DNA of 64,000 bases from Streptomyces carminius. GTDB lineage: Bacteria > Actinomycetota > Actinomycetes > Streptomycetales > Streptomycetaceae. The translations under genes were made by a program, and so were the position numbers. The notes under the pieces were generated by a model, which saw only the letters and a list, made by a program, of their open reading frames with translations, made no database searches and was not told the origin of the DNA. Shown piece by piece: positions 24,025 to 31,659 of the stretch. The stretch spans positions 124,001 through 188,000 of the forward strand of contig NZ_PGGW01000071.1 in assembly GCF_002794255.1 (NCBI RefSeq), given 5' to 3'. Positions within the stretch are counted from its first letter, which is position 1. Each line of letters opens with the position of its first letter.

Positions 24025-25007
24025 CGACCGCGACCGAAGCGACCGGGGCGACTGGGACGACCGGGCCCGCCACGACCGGGGAGAGCGAGCCCGCCGGGGA
24101 CACCGGAGCCCCGTACACACTCACCCACCTGGACGCGCTGGAGTCCGAGGCGGTGCACATCTTCCGCGAGGTGGCCGGTGAGTTCGAGCGGCCGGTGATC
24201 CTGTTCTCCGGTGGCAAGGACTCCATCGTGATGCTGCACCTGGCGCTGAAGGCGTTCGCCCCGGCGCCGGTGCCCTTCGCGCTGCTGCACGTGGACACCG
24301 GCCACAACTTCCCCGAGGTGATCGCCTACCGGGACCGCGTGGTGGCCGAGCACCGGCTGCGGCTGCACGTGGCCTCCGTGCAGGAGTTCATCGACCGCGG
24401 CGAGCTGCGCGAGCGCGCGGACGGCACCCGCAACCCGCTGCAGACGGTGCCGCTGCTGCGCGCGATCGAGACGGGCCGGTTCGATGCGGTCTTCGGCGGC
24501 GGGCGCCGCGACGAGGAGAAGGCCCGCGCCAAGGAGCGGGTGTTCTCGCTGCGCGACGAGTTCGGCGGCTGGAACCCGCGCCGCCAGCGCCCCGAGCTGT
24601 GGCAGCTCTACAACGGCCGCCACGCGCCCGGGGAGCACGTACGGGTCTTCCCGCTGAGCAACTGGACCGAGCTGGACGTGTGGCAGTACATCGCCCGGGA
24701 GAAGATCGAACTCCCGGCCATCTACTACGCCCACACCCGCGAGGTCTTCCGCCGCAGCGGCATGTGGCTGGCGCCGGGCGAGTGGGGCGGCCCGAAGGAG
24801 GGCGAGACGGTCGAGACGCGCCAGGTGCGCTACCGCACCGTCGGCGACATGTCCTGCACCGGTGCGGTGGACTCCGACGCCGTCACCATCGAGCAGGTCA
24901 TCGCGGAGATCGCGGCATCCCGGCTCACCGAGCGGGGCGCGACCAGGGCCGACGACAAGCTGTCGGAGGCCGCCATGGAGGACCGCAAGCGTGAAGGGTA
25001 CTTCTGA
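24021..25007 (+). CDS. cysD: Sulfate adenylyltransferase subunit 2
   Basis: The 328-residue catalytic subunit of ATP sulfurylase, which forms APS from sulfate and ATP. The PP-loop is intact (ILFSGGKDSIVMLHLALKA). CysD-specific segments follow: HVDTGHNFPEVIAYRD, FGGGRRDEEKARAKER and PLSNWTELDVWQYI. The first 30 residues are a Thr/Gly-rich extension, probably disordered. GTG 24021 overlaps the cysC stop. It pairs with the GTPase CysN encoded four bases downstream. Confidence 0.95.
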   Translation: MTTATEATGATGTTGPATTGESEPAGDTGAPYTLTHLDALESEAVHIFREVAGEFERPVILFSGGKDSIVMLHLALKAFAPAPVPFALLHVDTGHNFPEVIAYRDRVVAEHRLRLHVASVQEFIDRGELRERADGTRNPLQTVPLLRAIETGRFDAVFGGGRRDEEKARAKERVFSLRDEFGGWNPRRQRPELWQLYNGRHAPGEHVRVFPLSNWTELDVWQYIAREKIELPAIYYAHTREVFRRSGMWLAPGEWGGPKEGETVETRQVRYRTVGDMSCTGAVDSDAVTIEQVIAEIAASRLTERGATRADDKLSEAAMEDRKREGYF

Positions 25008-25011
25008 TCCG

Positions 25012-26430
25012 ATGACCGCCGACACCGCCAACGACACCGTCAACGACACCGCAGCGGGCACCGGGACGGGCACCGCCTCCGCCGCGGCGGAGCTGCTCGC
25101 GACCACCTCGCTGCTGCGCTTCGCCACCGCCGGGAGCGTGGACGACGGCAAGTCCACCCTGGTCGGGCGGCTGCTGCACGACTCCAAGTCGGTCCTGGCC
25201 GACCAGCTGGAGGCCGTCGAGCACGCCTCCCGCAGCCGCGGCGCCGAGGGCCCGGACCTGGCCCTGCTGACCGACGGCCTGCGCGCGGAGCGCGAGCAGG
25301 GCATCACCATCGACGTCGCCTACCGCTACTTCGCCACCCCGCGCCGCCGGTTCATCCTGGCCGACACCCCCGGCCATGTGCAGTACACCCGCAACATGGT
25401 CACCGGCGCCTCCACCGCCGAACTGGCCATCATCCTGGTCGACGCCCGCAACGGCGTGGTCGAGCAGACCCGCCGGCACGCCGCGGTCGCCGCCCTGCTG
25501 CGCGTCCCGCACGTGGTGCTGGCCGTCAACAAGATGGACCTGGCCGGTTACGGCGAGGCGGTCTTCTCGGCCATCGCGGACGAGTTCACCGCCTACGCCG
25601 CCTCCCTGGGCGTCCCCGAGATCACCGCGATCCCCATCTCGGCGCTGGTCGGCGACAACGTGGTGACCCCGTCCGCGAACATGGACTGGTACAGCGGCCC
25701 GACCGTCCTGGAGCATCTGGAGACCGTCCCGGTCAGCCACGACCTGGCGGCCTGCGCGGCCCGTTTCCCGGTGCAGTACGTCATCCGCCCCCAGACGCCC
25801 GAGCACCCCGACTACCGCGGCTACGCGGGCCAGATCGCCTCCGGCGCGTTCCGCGTCGGCCAGCGGGTGACGGTGCTGCCCTCGGGCCGCACCTCCACCG
25901 TCGAGGGCATCGACGTGCTCGGCCAGTCCGTGGCCAACGCCTGGGCCCCGCAGTCCGTCACCCTCCGGCTGGCGGACGACCTCGACATCTCCCGCGGCGA
26001 CCTGATCGCCCCCGCCGAGGAGGCCCCGACCACCACCCAGGACGTCACCGCCACCGTCTGCCATCTGCACGACACCCCGCTGCGGGTCGGCCAGCGGGTG
26101 CTGCTGAAGCACACCACCCGCACCGTGAAGGCGATCGTCAAGGAGATCCCCTCCCGGCTGACCCTGGACGACCTCTCCCAACACCCCGAGCCGGGCGAGC
26201 TGGCGGCCAACGACATCGGCCGGGTGCGGATCCGTACCGCCGAGCCGCTGCCGCTGGACGCCTACGCCCTCTCCCGGCGCACCGGATCGTTTCTGCTGAT
26301 CGACCCCGCCGACGGCGCCACCCTCACCGCCGGCATGGCCGGTGACGCCTTCGCCGAGGCCGCCGCCAGGACGGCCGGAACCGCCGCCGACGGTGCCGGC
26401 ACCGGTGCCGACGACGGATGGGACTTCTGA
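25012..26430 (+). CDS. cysN: Sulfate adenylyltransferase subunit 1 (GTPase)
   Basis: The 472-residue EF-Tu-like GTPase drives APS synthesis by CysD. G1 is GSVDDGKSTLVGRLL, G3 is DTPGHVQY and G4 is NKMD; switch I contains EREQGITIDVAYRYF as in CysN. Two beta-barrel domains follow. No CysC fusion is present, in line with a separate cysC gene. The N-terminal and C-terminal ends are Thr/Gly/Ala-rich extensions. ATG 25012 begins four bases after the cysD stop. Confidence 0.95.
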   Translation: MTADTANDTVNDTAAGTGTGTASAAAELLATTSLLRFATAGSVDDGKSTLVGRLLHDSKSVLADQLEAVEHASRSRGAEGPDLALLTDGLRAEREQGITIDVAYRYFATPRRRFILADTPGHVQYTRNMVTGASTAELAIILVDARNGVVEQTRRHAAVAALLRVPHVVLAVNKMDLAGYGEAVFSAIADEFTAYAASLGVPEITAIPISALVGDNVVTPSANMDWYSGPTVLEHLETVPVSHDLAACAARFPVQYVIRPQTPEHPDYRGYAGQIASGAFRVGQRVTVLPSGRTSTVEGIDVLGQSVANAWAPQSVTLRLADDLDISRGDLIAPAEEAPTTTQDVTATVCHLHDTPLRVGQRVLLKHTTRTVKAIVKEIPSRLTLDDLSQHPEPGELAANDIGRVRIRTAEPLPLDAYALSRRTGSFLLIDPADGATLTAGMAGDAFAEAAARTAGTAADGAGTGADDGWDF

Positions 26431-26432
26431 CC

Positions 26433-26582
26433 ATGACGACGACGGTGACGGTGACGGTGACGGTGAGGACGGCGGCCGGGGCGCCGGAGAACGCCTTCGC
26501 CACCTTCGACCTCACCGGCGGCCGCATCGGCAGCGGCGCCGTGGGCAGCGGGCAGGGCGGACTGGCGGGATGCCGTCGGTGA
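26433..26582 (+). CDS. Questionable 49-codon ORF in place of the expected substrate-binding protein gene
   Basis: ATG 26433 lies two bases after the cysN stop and opens a 49-codon frame beginning with a Thr-Val repeat encoded by (GTGACG)n. No domain, signal peptide or lipobox is present. The rest of the 283-bp gap to the ABC ATPase (26583-26713) holds only low-complexity Pro/His-coding DNA and the ribosome site of the next gene. In other streptomycete sulfur operons, as I recall, a sulfonate-binding lipoprotein gene lies here. This may be what remains after its loss, or chance coding DNA. Confidence 0.25.
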   Translation: MTTTVTVTVTVRTAAGAPENAFATFDLTGGRIGSGAVGSGQGGLAGCRR

Positions 26583-26713
26583 CCCCGGTACCCCCGCCGC
26601 ACGCCCCGCGACACCTCCTGCCGCACGCCCCGCACGTCCCCGCCGCGCACGTCGGCGCACCCCAGCCGTAGCGCCGCCCGCCCCCGGGTGGCGAACGACG
26701 AGAGGACTCCGCT

Positions 26714-27586
26714 GTGTCCACCGAACTCGCCACCGCCGCCCCGGCGCCGTCCGTCACCGGCGCCGGGGCCGGGCGGCAGACCGGTCAGCAGGACGGGCCG
26801 CACACCGAGCAGCAGACCGGGCAGCACGGCCCGTACGCGGTGCGGCTCGAGCACGTGTCGAAGAGCTTCGGTCCCCACCGCGGCGGCGGAGGCGGCCAGC
26901 AGGTGCTGGACGACATCGGGCTGCGGGTCGCGCCCGGGGAGTTCGTCTGCCTGCTGGGCGCCTCCGGCTGCGGCAAGTCCACCCTGCTCAACCTGGTCGC
27001 CGGGCTGGACCGGCCGACCTCGGGCGAGGTGCGGGTGCCGCACGGGCGGCCCGCGCTGATGTTCCAGGACCACGCCCTGTTCCCGTGGCTGAGCGCCGGC
27101 CGCAACGTGGAGCTGGCGCTGAAGCTGGCCGGGGTGCCCAGGGCCGAGCGGCGCGGCCGGGCCGAGGAACTGCTGCGGCTGGTGCGGCTGCCGGACGCCT
27201 ACGGCAAGCGGGTGCACCAGCTCTCCGGCGGCATGCGGCAGCGCGTGGCGCTGGCCCGCTCGCTGGCGCAGGGCAGCCGGGTGCTGCTGATGGACGAGCC
27301 CTTCGCCGCGCTGGACGCCATCACCCGCGACCTGCTCCACGAGGAGCTGACCCGGGTGTGGCGCGAGCGGGAGCTGACCGTCCTGTTCGTCACCCACAAC
27401 GTCCGCGAGGCGGTGCGGCTGGGCCAGCGGGTGGTGCTGCTGTCCTCGCGTCCGGGCCGGATCGCGCACGAGTGGCGGGTGGACGCTCCCCACCCGCGCC
27501 GTATCGAGGACTCTTCGGTCACCTCCCTCGCCCGGGAGATCACCGGCCATCTGCACGAGGAGATCGTCCGCCATGCCCGCCACTGA
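26714..27586 (+). CDS. ssuB: ABC transporter ATP-binding protein, sulfonate/nitrate/taurine type
   Basis: The 290-residue ATPase has a Walker A GASGCGKSTLLNLVAG, a Q-loop in LMFQDHALFPWLS, the signature LSGGMRQRVALARSLA, Walker B LLMDEPFAALD and the H-loop histidine in VLFVTHNVREA. The FPWL after the Q-loop and ITRDLLHEEL are characteristic of the SsuB/TauB/NrtD group. The first 45 residues are a Gln/Gly-rich extension. GTG 26714 has GAGAGG about nine bases upstream. It overlaps the permease gene by 14 bases. The cognate substrate-binding protein is not encoded in the operon. Confidence 0.9.
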   Translation: MSTELATAAPAPSVTGAGAGRQTGQQDGPHTEQQTGQHGPYAVRLEHVSKSFGPHRGGGGGQQVLDDIGLRVAPGEFVCLLGASGCGKSTLLNLVAGLDRPTSGEVRVPHGRPALMFQDHALFPWLSAGRNVELALKLAGVPRAERRGRAEELLRLVRLPDAYGKRVHQLSGGMRQRVALARSLAQGSRVLLMDEPFAALDAITRDLLHEELTRVWRERELTVLFVTHNVREAVRLGQRVVLLSSRPGRIAHEWRVDAPHPRRIEDSSVTSLAREITGHLHEEIVRHARH

Positions 27587-28523
27587 CACCGAGGACTCCC
27601 GGCAGGGCCTGCGGAAGGCGGCGGACGCCGACGATCCGGCCGGCCCCGGCGGCACCTCCGGCGTCTCCGGGGCCTCCGACGACTCCGACGAGATGGCGTC
27701 CGGTCTGGACGCCCTGGAGTCCCCCGCCTCCACGCCCGGGGCCGCCTCCCGGCGGGTGCTGGCCAAGGTCGCGCCCCCGCTGGCGGCGATCGCCCTGGTG
27801 CTGGCGCTGTGGCAGACGGCCCACACGCTGGGCTGGTCGGCCACCCTGCCCGCCCCGGCCGCCGTGTGGCGCGAGCTGGCCGGTGCCTGGTCGGACGGCA
27901 CCCTGCTGCCCGCGCTGGGCCACAGCCTGCTGCGCTGTCTGACCGGCTTCGCCGCCTCGGTGGCCATCGGTGTTCCGCTGGGGCTGCTGCTGACGAGGCT
28001 GGCGATGCTGCGCACGGTGCTGGGACCGATCCTGTCGGCCGTGCAGTCGCTGCCCGCCGCCGCGCTGGTGCCCGTCGCGGTGATCGCGCTGGGCAACTCC
28101 GAGGGCGCGGTGTACGCGGTGGTGCTGCTGGGCGCCGTCCCGTCGATCGCCGTCGGGGTGACCGCCGCCGTGGACCAGGTGCCGCCGCTGCTGCTCCGGG
28201 CGGGCCGTTCGATGGGCGCCGGCGGGCTGACCGGCGCCGTCCACGTCCTGGTGCCCGCCGCCCTGCCCGGCTTCGTCACCGCGCTGCGGCACGGCTGGAC
28301 CTTCGGCTGGCGCGCCCTGATGACCGCCGAGCTGATCACCGCCACTCCGCTGCCCGGCATCGGCCGGATGCTGGACGCCGGGCGGCAGAGCGGCGAGATG
28401 AGCCTGGTGCTGGCCTCTGTGGTGCTGATCCTGGCCGTGGGCGTGGCCGTCGAGTCGGCGCTGTTCTCGCCGGTGGAACGCCGGGTCCTGCACAGCCGCG
28501 GGCTGGCCGCGGCCGGGAGGTGA
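27573..28523 (+). CDS. ssuC: ABC transporter permease, sulfonate/nitrate/taurine type
   Basis: The 316-residue protein has six membrane helices between about residues 65 and 305, after a disordered acidic N-terminus. The EAA-type coupling loop reads LLRAGRSMGAGGLTGAVHVLVPAALPG, which contacts the ATPase. Overall it matches the SsuC/TauC family of aliphatic sulfonate importers. ATG 27573 overlaps the ATPase gene by 14 bases. Given the sulfur operon it probably imports an organic sulfur source, or sulfate. Without a binding protein the specificity is unknown. Confidence 0.9.
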   Translation: MPATDTEDSRQGLRKAADADDPAGPGGTSGVSGASDDSDEMASGLDALESPASTPGAASRRVLAKVAPPLAAIALVLALWQTAHTLGWSATLPAPAAVWRELAGAWSDGTLLPALGHSLLRCLTGFAASVAIGVPLGLLLTRLAMLRTVLGPILSAVQSLPAAALVPVAVIALGNSEGAVYAVVLLGAVPSIAVGVTAAVDQVPPLLLRAGRSMGAGGLTGAVHVLVPAALPGFVTALRHGWTFGWRALMTAELITATPLPGIGRMLDAGRQSGEMSLVLASVVLILAVGVAVESALFSPVERRVLHSRGLAAAGR

Positions 28524-28531
28524 GCCGGCCC

Positions 28532-29365
28532 GTGCGGACCGTTCCCCCGCCCTCCCCGTACCGCGCCGGCACCGGCAGCGGTGCCGGCCGGCCGGCCCTG
28601 CTGGTCGTCGCCCACGGCAGCCGCGACCCCCGGCACGCCGCGACCGTGGCGGCGCTGTGCGCGCGGCTGCGGACCCTGCGCCCCGGGGTGCGGGTCGAGG
28701 TCGGCCATCTGGACTTCAACGCGCCGTCCGTCCCCCGGACGCTCGCCCGGCTGCACGACGAGGGGGTGCGCCGGGTGGTGGCCCTGCCGCTGCTGCTCAC
28801 CCGCGCCTTCCACGCCAAGGCGGACATCCCCCAGGTGCTGGGCGAGACGGCCGCCCGCCTGCCGCGGCTGGCGGTGCGCCAGGCCGGGGTGCTGGGCCCG
28901 GACCGGCTGCTGACGGCCGCCCTGCGGCGGCGGCTGCGCCAGGCCGGGCTGCGGCCCGGCGACGAGTGCTCGACCGGAGTCGTCCTGGCCTCGGCGGGCT
29001 CCAGTGACCCGGAGGCGATCGCGGTGATCGCAGAAATCGCGCGGGAGTGGCGGCGTACCGCCGGTTGGTGCGCCGTGCGGCCCGCGTTCGCCTCCGCTGC
29101 CCTTCCCCGCACCGCCGACGCGGTCCGGGAGCTGCGCGCGGCGGGCGTACGGCGGGTGGCCGTCGCCCCGTACGTCATCGCGCCCGGCTTCCTGCCGGAC
29201 CGCATCGCCGCGGGCGCCCGCGAGGCGGGCGCGGACGTGCTGGCCCCGGTGCTGGGCGACGCCCCGGAGCTGGCCGCGCTGCTGGCCCGCCGCTACGACG
29301 AGGCCGCGGCGGCGTGGCCGGAGACGGTGTCGCCGACGGCCGGGGGCCTGCCCATCAGCGCCTGA
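28532..29365 (+). CDS. sirB: Sirohydrochlorin chelatase (CbiX/SirB family)
   Basis: A 277-residue class II chelatase with two related CbiX-like halves. The first has the metal-binding VVAHGSRDP motif and LPLLLTRAFHAKADIP; the second has VLASAGSSDP and VAPYVIAPGFLPD. It inserts iron into sirohydrochlorin to complete siroheme, the cofactor of the sulfite reductase at the head of the operon. GTG 28532 is preferred because GGGAGGTGA (28515-28523) sits eight bases upstream. GTG 28520, overlapping the ssuC stop, is an alternative adding four residues. It is the last gene of the sulfur operon. Confidence 0.92.
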   Translation: MRTVPPPSPYRAGTGSGAGRPALLVVAHGSRDPRHAATVAALCARLRTLRPGVRVEVGHLDFNAPSVPRTLARLHDEGVRRVVALPLLLTRAFHAKADIPQVLGETAARLPRLAVRQAGVLGPDRLLTAALRRRLRQAGLRPGDECSTGVVLASAGSSDPEAIAVIAEIAREWRRTAGWCAVRPAFASAALPRTADAVRELRAAGVRRVAVAPYVIAPGFLPDRIAAGAREAGADVLAPVLGDAPELAALLARRYDEAAAAWPETVSPTAGGLPISA

Positions 29366-29396
29366 CCGGCTCCCCGCCTGCCGGGGCTCGTCCTTC

Positions 29397-29954
29397 CTAC
29401 CGGGCGAGCATGTCCAGCAGGGCGGTGACCGTGCGCCAGTTGCGTCCGGTGACCGTCCGCCCCCGGCAGGCGGCCTCCAGCGCGCCGGGCAGCTTGCTGC
29501 GGCCCATGCCGCCGGGGAACCAGCAGTACAGCTCGCGCTCCCCGGCCCGGAACTCATCCGGCGCGAAGGCCGCCGCGTCCACCGCCGCCAGCCGCGCGGC
29601 GTCCGGGGCCCGGTCGAGGAAGAGGACCAGCAGCTTCGCCGGGTCGCTGTCGGCCGGGTAGGGGCAGGCCTCGGCCGCCGCGCGCAGCTCGCCGGCGGTA
29701 CGGACCAGGCAGTCGACGGTGAAGCCGAACCGCTCGGCGAGCGCGGCCCCCAGCACCCGCGCCAGCTCCCCGGTGTCCCGCCCTGCGGTGGTGAAGACGG
29801 CGTTTCCGCTGGCCAGGTGGGTGCGTACGCCGTCCCAGCCCAGCCCCGTCAGTGTCTCGCGCAGCTCGGCCATGGGCACCTTCCGGTGCCCGCCCACGTT
29901 GATCCCGCGCAGCAGCGCCACATACCTCTGCGGCTGTCCCGGTTGTCCCGTCAT
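29397..29954 (-). CDS. DUF1697 family protein
   Basis: A 185-residue protein with the family's opening RYVALLRGINVGGHRKVPMAEL and the internal HLASGNAVFTTAG. Near the end it has GRSKLPGALEAACRGRTVTGRNWRTV. DUF1697 proteins are small cytosolic proteins of unknown function, common in actinobacteria and Bacillus. No catalytic motif is evident to me. It is convergent with the sulfur operon, and only 31 bp separate the two stops. The 193 bp between it and the glycosyltransferase gene (29955-30147) show no gene. Confidence 0.9.
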   Translation of the reverse strand: MTGQPGQPQRYVALLRGINVGGHRKVPMAELRETLTGLGWDGVRTHLASGNAVFTTAGRDTGELARVLGAALAERFGFTVDCLVRTAGELRAAAEACPYPADSDPAKLLVLFLDRAPDAARLAAVDAAAFAPDEFRAGERELYCWFPGGMGRSKLPGALEAACRGRTVTGRNWRTVTALLDMLAR

Positions 29955-30147
29955 ACCGGGACCCTAGTCGTTCCGTCCGGGGAGGTCCGCCGGGGTCCCT
30001 CGCCGGAGGCGGGAAAGGTGCCGCGGGACGAGGGGCCGCCTTCGCGCCCGGCGGCTCCAGCGGCTCCGGCGGCCCGGCGCCGGGCCGGGGGCGCGAGCCG
30101 ATGGGCCCTCCCGGTCACGGCACCGGCCCGGAGTGCGACGGCGGCGG

Positions 30148-31392
30148 TCAGTCCCGTACCGCCCCGGCCCGCGTACCGGCCCGGTCCAGCTCCGCCTCGA
30201 TCAGGTCCGCCGCGCGGGAGGTGCCGCCCTCGGCGGCCATCCCCGCGCGGATCTCGCGCAGCCGCCCGGCGACGGCCGGGTCGCCGGTCAGCTCCAGCAC
30301 GGCGGTGCGCAGGGCGCCGGCGGTGGCCTCCTCCTTGGGCAGGTACCGGGCCACGCCCAGGCTGCGCAGCATCTCGGCGTTGCCGAACTGGTCGACGGCC
30401 TGTGGTACGGCGACCATCGGCACCTCGCAGGCCAGCCCCTCCTGGCTGCCGCCGGCTCCGGCGTGGGTGACGAAGGCGTCGGCCTGCTTCAGGACCGCAA
30501 GCTGCGGCACCCAGGAGCACACCTCGACGTTGCCGGGCAGGCCGCGCCCCTCCGGGTCGAGCTCGGCCGGGTCCACATGCCTGCCGATCGGGAGTACGAC
30601 GTACCAGCCGGGCAGATCGCCGAAGGCCGCGACGCACTCCCGGTAGAAGGCGGGCTCCTTGGTGAAGCTCGACCCCAGGGAGACCAACAGCACCTTCCTG
30701 CCCTCGGCTCCTTCGGGCCGGTGCCACTGCCCCTGGTGGGCGCGGTCGCCCTGGCAGGCGCCGACAAAGGTGTAGACGTCCTCGTTCACCCGGTCGGCGT
30801 GGGGCTGGAGCACCCGCGGGATCAGCACCAGGCAGCGGTCGGGCCGTCCCACGAAGCGGTCGGGGTCCATCGCCACACCGTTGCCGGCCAGCCAGCGCTC
30901 GAAGCGCTCGTAGTAGGCGATGCCGCGCGGGGTGCGCTTCAGCTCGGCGTACATCGGCTCGGCCACCTCCTCCTCGTAGCCCTCCCAGGCGACCAGGTTC
31001 GGCGAGAGCTGGACGTGGGGCACGCCCCAGCGCCGGGCGAGGACCCGGGCGGGGTAGGAGGTGATGTCGGCCAGGACGAGGTCGGGCTCGTCACCCTCGA
31101 ACAGCTTCGCGAGCCGGGGCAGCGCCTGGATCGCGTCGTCCAGGAACGGCTCAACGTTGTCGATCAGCTCGGTGCCCCAGTCGTCCGGGTCGTCGTCGGT
31201 CGGCAGGGTGGAGGAGTAGATCCTCGGCTCGGCGCCGGTGTCCGCCACCACCTCCGCGAAGGACTCGGGGATGGCGTAGCTGACCCGGTGCCCGCGCCGC
31301 ACGAGCTCGCGGATCACCTCCAGGGAGGGGTGCACATGGCCGGCGGCGGCGATGCTGAACATGGCGATGTGGGCGGGGCGGGAAGCGGGCAT
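30148..31392 (-). CDS. mgt: Macrolide-family glycosyltransferase (MGT/OleD-like)
   Basis: The 414-residue GT-B enzyme belongs to GT1. The N-terminal domain carries the catalytic His in SIAAAGHVHPSLEVIREL. The C-terminal domain has the UDP-sugar motif WVPQLAVLKQADAFVTHAGAGGSQEGLACEVPMVAVPQAVDQFGNA, here with HAGAGG for the usual HGGxxS and an acidic/Gln pair at the end. It resembles Mgt of S. lividans and OleD/OleI, which inactivate macrolides by adding glucose to a 2'-hydroxyl. A self-protection or detoxification role is likely but not certain. It is divergent from an MMPL exporter across a highly structured 267-bp region. Confidence 0.88.
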   Translation of the reverse strand: MPASRPAHIAMFSIAAAGHVHPSLEVIRELVRRGHRVSYAIPESFAEVVADTGAEPRIYSSTLPTDDDPDDWGTELIDNVEPFLDDAIQALPRLAKLFEGDEPDLVLADITSYPARVLARRWGVPHVQLSPNLVAWEGYEEEVAEPMYAELKRTPRGIAYYERFERWLAGNGVAMDPDRFVGRPDRCLVLIPRVLQPHADRVNEDVYTFVGACQGDRAHQGQWHRPEGAEGRKVLLVSLGSSFTKEPAFYRECVAAFGDLPGWYVVLPIGRHVDPAELDPEGRGLPGNVEVCSWVPQLAVLKQADAFVTHAGAGGSQEGLACEVPMVAVPQAVDQFGNAEMLRSLGVARYLPKEEATAGALRTAVLELTGDPAVAGRLREIRAGMAAEGGTSRAADLIEAELDRAGTRAGAVRD

Positions 31393-31463
31393 GATCCGAC
31401 TCTAGGGTCGTCGGCGAACACCCCGCACCCGCTTTTCCGGCGGTCCCCGGGGGATCCGCGCGC

Positions 31464-31484
31464 TGCGGTTCCCGCGGAACCGCA
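31464..31484. promoter_or_regulatory. Candidate operator between mgt and the MMPL gene
   Basis: TGCGGTTCC and GGAACCGCA form a perfect 9-bp inverted repeat around CGC, 72 bp upstream of mgt. This size and symmetry are typical of a dimeric repressor site such as TetR. No regulator gene is adjacent, so the binding protein would act from elsewhere. Confidence 0.45.
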
Positions 31485-31510
31485 CGTTACCGGTGAGGGA
31501 CACGGGTTCT

Positions 31511-31558
31511 CCGGGGGTGGGGGTTTCCCCACCCCCGGGCGGGGGGTGGCAGCCACCC
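31511..31558. repeat. Two strong hairpins between mgt and the MMPL gene
   Basis: CCGGGGGTGGGG pairs perfectly with CCCCACCCCCGG around a GTTT loop (31511-31538), and GGGTGGC pairs with GCCACCC around one base (31544-31558). As the flanking genes diverge, a terminator is not expected here. The hairpins could act in the 5' leader of the MMPL mRNA or block read-through from an upstream promoter. The purine-rich strand is also G-tract rich. Confidence 0.5.
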
Positions 31559-31659
31559 GGCTCACCGGTGGGCGGGATGGGCCGCGCGCTCCCCCCGCCA
31601 TAGCGTCGGTGCGGAAGGTGACGGCACCGGGCCGTCGCCGCGTGTCAGGGGGATGGGCC

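Noticed and set aside
26324..29557. Minus-strand frame of about 1077 codons opposite the cysN-ssuBC-sirB genes
   Set aside because: Low-complexity Arg/Pro/Ser product with no recognisable domain; the plus-strand genes explain the DNA fully.
31511..31538. Hairpin between mgt and the MMPL gene as a transcription terminator
   Set aside because: The flanking genes diverge, so no gene ends here; listed as a structured element instead.
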